A stretch of 64,000 nt of DNA, from assembly GCA_023412475.1 (NCBI GenBank), contig JAEYNR010000059.1, forward strand, positions 12,481 through 76,480, in the 5' to 3' direction. The notes below the pieces were generated by a model. That model saw only the letters and a list, made by a program, of their open reading frames with translations, had not been told where the DNA came from and ran no database searches. This stretch comes from Fibrobacterota bacterium. GTDB taxonomy: Bacteria; Fibrobacterota; Chitinivibrionia; Chitinivibrionales; Chitinispirillaceae. Positions within the stretch are counted from its first letter, which is position 1, and each line of letters starts with the position of its first letter. Positions 61,488 to 64,000 of the stretch are shown here, piece after piece. Made by a program: the position numbers and the translations under genes.

Positions 61488-61874
61488 ATGGCTGGTAATA
61501 TAGTGATCGTCGATGATTTCCCACTAACTCTTCAATTCATTGAACACCATCTTCAACAGGCAGGCTACTGTGATCTCTGTTCCTTTGAGAACCCATTGGA
61601 TCTAATCGTTTATATTCAGAATGGAAACAGGCCTCAATTAATAATTACGGATTTTCAAATGCCTCTTTTAAATGGGGTTGAACTGCTAAATCGTATCAGA
61701 GATGCTTTCGGCAGCTTTCCATCCATAGTAACAACTGCAGATTGCTCAGCACTGGAACCGGGATTGAATCAATACCCAGTACTTCAAAAAGGCACACCTG
61801 GTTTTATTACAGAACTGCTGACTCTGATCAAAAAACTGACCACCACAAGTCGTACAATTACCTGTATTTCATAG
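61488..61874 (+). CDS. Single-domain receiver (CheY-like) protein
   Basis: 128 residues from ATG 61488 (GAAGGTGG about 6 nt upstream; the earlier TTG is unlikely). NIVIVDDFPLTLQF gives D9/D10, LIITDFQMPLLNG the phospho-acceptor D55, SIVTTADCS the Thr and VLQKGTPG the Lys101. All residues for phosphorylation are present though the usual KP after the Lys is KG. No output domain, no adjacent kinase. Confidence 0.88.
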   Translation: MAGNIVIVDDFPLTLQFIEHHLQQAGYCDLCSFENPLDLIVYIQNGNRPQLIITDFQMPLLNGVELLNRIRDAFGSFPSIVTTADCSALEPGLNQYPVLQKGTPGFITELLTLIKKLTTTSRTITCIS

Positions 61875-61960
61875 AAACACAGTAGAACCCCAGCTATCTA
61901 ATCAGATAAGCCCTGAAGAAGAAAGTGTTTTTTCATTTCCGATTCTTTTTATCGGTTCGC

Positions 61961-62296
61961 TTATTCTATCGTAACTGCACAGTCGGGCTGAATATTAATT
62001 ATTTTGCTGCGGTTTCGATCGATACTGACTCGATAACAAGATTCATCTTTTGAGGAAAACACCCTGAAGTAAATATAGTGAGCCTCTTCTTTTACAACCG
62101 ATGCTGTTTTGAAGATGTCATTGCCACCACCGTAGTTGTTATCAACTATGGTTATAAGATCAGAGTAGTCTTTCTGATCGATCTTTTCCAAATCTATATG
62201 AATAAGTTCAAAACTCTGAATCACCATGGAATTCTTAGGACTACAAGCTATCACCAACAACCCTATTACTAAGTGGAGAATTAAATTTTTTTTCAT
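61961..62296 (-). CDS. Small lipoprotein of unknown function
   Basis: 111 residues. MKKNLILHLVIGLLVIACSP has a lipobox (LVIAC), so the Cys18 is probably lipidated after signal peptidase II cleavage. The body (SFELIHIDLEKIDQKDYSDL; YYFRVFSSKDESCYRVSI-like strands) is unrecognised. AAGGAGT lies upstream of the ATG. Confidence 0.7.
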   Translation of the reverse strand: MKKNLILHLVIGLLVIACSPKNSMVIQSFELIHIDLEKIDQKDYSDLITIVDNNYGGGNDIFKTASVVKEEAHYIYFRVFSSKDESCYRVSIDRNRSKIINIQPDCAVTIE

Positions 62297-62394
62297 TGTG
62301 TGACTCCTTGGTTAAATATTCTATTTTTAAACTGATCCTGGTATTCTCAAGATAAATAATGCCTTAAGACAATTTAAACCAATTGAGAGATATT

Positions 62395-63453
62395 ATGATT
62401 CCATTATTTAGCCATTACCCGCTTCTTGCAGTCTCTCTTAATTATTACAAAATAGGAAATTTACCCACATCTGCGCAAAGACTTGAAAAATTAGGCAAAA
62501 AACTGTCCCGTGATGATTTGTTTATTAAAAGAGATGATTTGAGTGCTGAGCTCTATGGTGGCAATAAAATCCGCAAACTTGAGTTTATATTCGGTGAAGC
62601 CATCGCATCTGGTTTCAAGCAGGTTTTAACATCAGGGGCAGCAGGCTCCAATCATGCGCTTGCAGTTGCTTTGCATGGGGCAAAATCCGGTTTAAAAGTG
62701 ACTTTAATGCTCTTTGACCAGCCTTATAATGATGAGATAAGTAAAAACTTGCTGGCCGATTATAAAAGTGGCGCAGTGATGCATCTGGACAGCACCTATG
62801 AATCCCATTTGGTTTCACTGGATAAGGTAATAAATGAAATTGGAGCAGATCAGATTTATGTGATTTCGCCGGGTGGATCTTCGATAATGGGCGTTTGTGG
62901 TTATGTAAATGCTGCTTTTGAGCTTAAAGAGCAGATTGAAAGTGAATTGATTCCAGAGCCTCAAACAATCTATGTAGCAATGGGTACCATGGGTACTGCT
63001 GTGGGTTTAATTCTGGGGCTAAAAGCTGCTGGATTAAAAAGTAAAGTAGTCGCAGTACGGGTAGTACCCTCCTTCGTTTCTGGTCATGATAAATTTGTGA
63101 CTCTTTTTGAATCTACCAACAGAATGTTGCATGATAAGGATCCTTCATTTCCGCTTATTGAACTGACTCATGAAGATTTTGTTATCGATTCTGATTTCTT
63201 AGGAATGGGTTATGGCCATATTACAACCGAATCCAGTAAAGCAGTACAGTGCTTGCAGAAAGCAGAAGATATCAAACTGGATGGGGTTTATACAGGAAAA
63301 GCATTTGCGTCATTTTTACAGGCAGCCGCAAACGATAAGCGCAATGGTCCGCTGCTGTTCTGGAATACAAAAAATTCAGCTTTTTTGCCTGCTCTTAAAA
63401 AAGGTTTTGATTACAGAGAGTTATCCAGTGTTTTTCATAAGTACTTCAAATGA
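62395..63453 (+). CDS. PLP-dependent ACC deaminase / D-cysteine desulfhydrase family enzyme
   Basis: 352 residues from ATG 62395 (GAGAG 6 nt upstream; an earlier TTG gives four extra residues). RDDLSAELYGGNKIRKLEFI contains the PLP-binding Lys; SGAAGSNHALAVALHG binds the cofactor phosphate; VAMGTMGTAVGLILGLKAAG is the Gly-rich loop. Fold-type II PLP enzyme, cleaving cysteine or ACC to ammonia plus pyruvate or 2-oxobutanoate. Substrate is undetermined by sequence. Not in an operon. Confidence 0.88.
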   Translation: MIPLFSHYPLLAVSLNYYKIGNLPTSAQRLEKLGKKLSRDDLFIKRDDLSAELYGGNKIRKLEFIFGEAIASGFKQVLTSGAAGSNHALAVALHGAKSGLKVTLMLFDQPYNDEISKNLLADYKSGAVMHLDSTYESHLVSLDKVINEIGADQIYVISPGGSSIMGVCGYVNAAFELKEQIESELIPEPQTIYVAMGTMGTAVGLILGLKAAGLKSKVVAVRVVPSFVSGHDKFVTLFESTNRMLHDKDPSFPLIELTHEDFVIDSDFLGMGYGHITTESSKAVQCLQKAEDIKLDGVYTGKAFASFLQAAANDKRNGPLLFWNTKNSAFLPALKKGFDYRELSSVFHKYFK

Positions 63454-63873
63454 GAATGGGGATTTCTGAAGACAAGGGCTTTGCGTCACCAAGTTCATGC
63501 AAACTTTAAAAAGTACCGAATTACCTAAGAAGTTCTCCTTTTTTGCATCAAAGTTGTAAAGTCCATAGATTTATGCTGGATGCTCCTGTTGTCTCTCCCC
63601 AGAGATAAAAATCCAACACAAAAAAAATCAACTCTGGGGTATATGAAAGTCCTGAAAATATTCCGTGTCAACAGGATGAAAACGCGAAACCCTCATGGCA
63701 AGTTTTCCTCCCAAACTCCTGATTTATTAAACTCAAAAGAGGATGAAAATAGGATGTATTGGTACAAAAAAGTCGCACTTTTACCGCAGGTAGATTTTTT
63801 AAAAACGGATGTTTGCTTTTTTGAACAGATTAAAAAAGGAAGTCTTCCTGTTAAGTTTTCCAGGATTTTTCTC
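63454..63873. other. Intergenic region before the right-edge gene
   Basis: 420 nt. It contains hairpin copy d (63597-63639). A plus-strand frame of ~100 residues spans 63580-63891 but has no family match, runs through the repeat and overlaps a better-supported minus gene, so it is left out. Confidence 0.4.
63597..63639. repeat. CCCCAGAG/CTCTGGGG 43-bp hairpin element, copy d
   Basis: Arms at 63597-63604 and 63632-63639, loop AT-rich and unrelated to the other loops. It lies about 235 nt from the C-terminal end of the gene at 63874. Confidence 0.75.
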
Positions 63874-64000
63874 TCAGGTGATCTCTTCTAAAACTTTTTC
63901 AATTAAGTACTCCTTATTCTCCACATTTTGAAATCTGGTAAGCATTCTGGAAACCGCTGCTTCTGTTACCCTTAGATACCGGGCAGAATCTGCTCCACTG
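63874..64000 (-). CDS. C-terminal fragment of an HTH protein resembling REP-associated transposases (partial)
   Basis: The last 41 codons of a minus-strand gene entering from the right edge, read by hand to TGA at 63874-63876: SGADSARYLRVTEAAVSRML, then TRFQNVENKEYLIEKVLEEI. The SGxDxARYLxVTxxAVSRM pattern is the helix-turn-helix tail seen in many REP-associated (Y1) transposases and, more loosely, in DnaA-type and other regulators. Only the tail is visible, so the catalytic domain cannot be checked. Confidence 0.5.
   Translation of the reverse strand, partial: SGADSARYLRVTEAAVSRMLTRFQNVENKEYLIEKVLEEIT

Noticed and set aside
63580..63891. Plus-strand frame of about 100 residues near the right edge
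   Set aside because: It runs through the CCCCAGAG repeat, overlaps the better-supported minus-strand HTH tail, has no ribosome site and no recognisable family.

Overview
The window is a contiguous stretch of bacterial chromosome, roughly 40 to 43 percent GC by eye, from a strictly anaerobic, saccharolytic, Gram-negative-type bacterium. The best guess is the phylum Fibrobacterota, for example the Chitinivibrionia/Chitinispirillum side. This rests on GH9 and GH8 cellulases with a shared C-terminal sorting-like domain, an NAD(P)-linked (bifurcating-type) hydrogenase operon next to rex, an indolepyruvate:ferredoxin oxidoreductase, and no visible respiratory genes. The phylum assignment is inference; no rRNA gene is present.

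Layout. 1-2.9 kb: start of an hndABC(D) hydrogenase operon (minus), cut by the left edge, divergent from rex with Rex-like half-sites between them. 3-9.4 kb: CorA-like transporter, DUF2934 protein, iorAB, a CheY-like regulator and PTS enzyme I. 9.4-18.2 kb: secreted polysaccharide cluster (GH9 cellulase, tandem CBM11-like protein, GH8 cellulase, lamin-tail-domain protein). 18.6-24.6 kb: secreted FlgT/LPP20-like protein, ispG, a sugar-nucleotide SDR whose 3' end runs into a repeat array, tRNA-Ser(UGA), and a DUF2079 membrane protein. 25.0-25.5 kb: a degenerate array with 21-bp register. 25.7-28.4 kb: Pif1-like helicase with HRDC and HTH modules whose frame continues 55 codons past its stop. 29-43.5 kb: Na/Pi cotransporter, then a long conserved minus-strand information-processing cluster (thrS-infC-rpmI-rplT-pheS-pheT-zapB-zapA-possible small RNA-rny-ymdB-xseA-xseB-ispA), with infC starting at AUC. 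43.6-47.5 kb: tRNA-Val(GAC), half of a fluC gene, a secreted protein and a GHMP kinase-GalU fusion.

47.5-54.2 kb is a decay zone with a pentapeptide-repeat remnant, an IS91-like transposase tail, a large cysteine-rich secreted protein without a convincing signal peptide, a truncated M28 peptidase, a second copy of the fusion gene's tail, a roughly 92-bp MITE-like element and a frameshifted propeller-like gene. 54.4-64 kb returns to intact genes: CE4 polysaccharide deacetylase, GH77 4-alpha-glucanotransferase with an FKBP isomerase, a D-apionate-lactonase-like protein, an FkpA-type isomerase, a receiver protein, a lipoprotein, a PLP-dependent ACC-deaminase-family enzyme, and at the right edge the C-terminus of a protein resembling REP-associated transposases.

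Functionally the window combines fermentative redox balance (hydrogenase plus Rex, IorAB), cellulose/glucan breakdown and glucan turnover (GH9, GH8, CE4, GH77, PTS EI), isoprenoid synthesis (ispG, ispA) and the translation/cell-division cluster. At least four families of small dispersed or tandem repeats sit between genes: CCCCAGAG hairpins of constant 43-44 bp, TTACTCCGGC palindromes, a GACGCTACGGATTGCAGGC array in two opposite orientations, and the 21-bp TGTNACA array. These are the most likely under-described material here.
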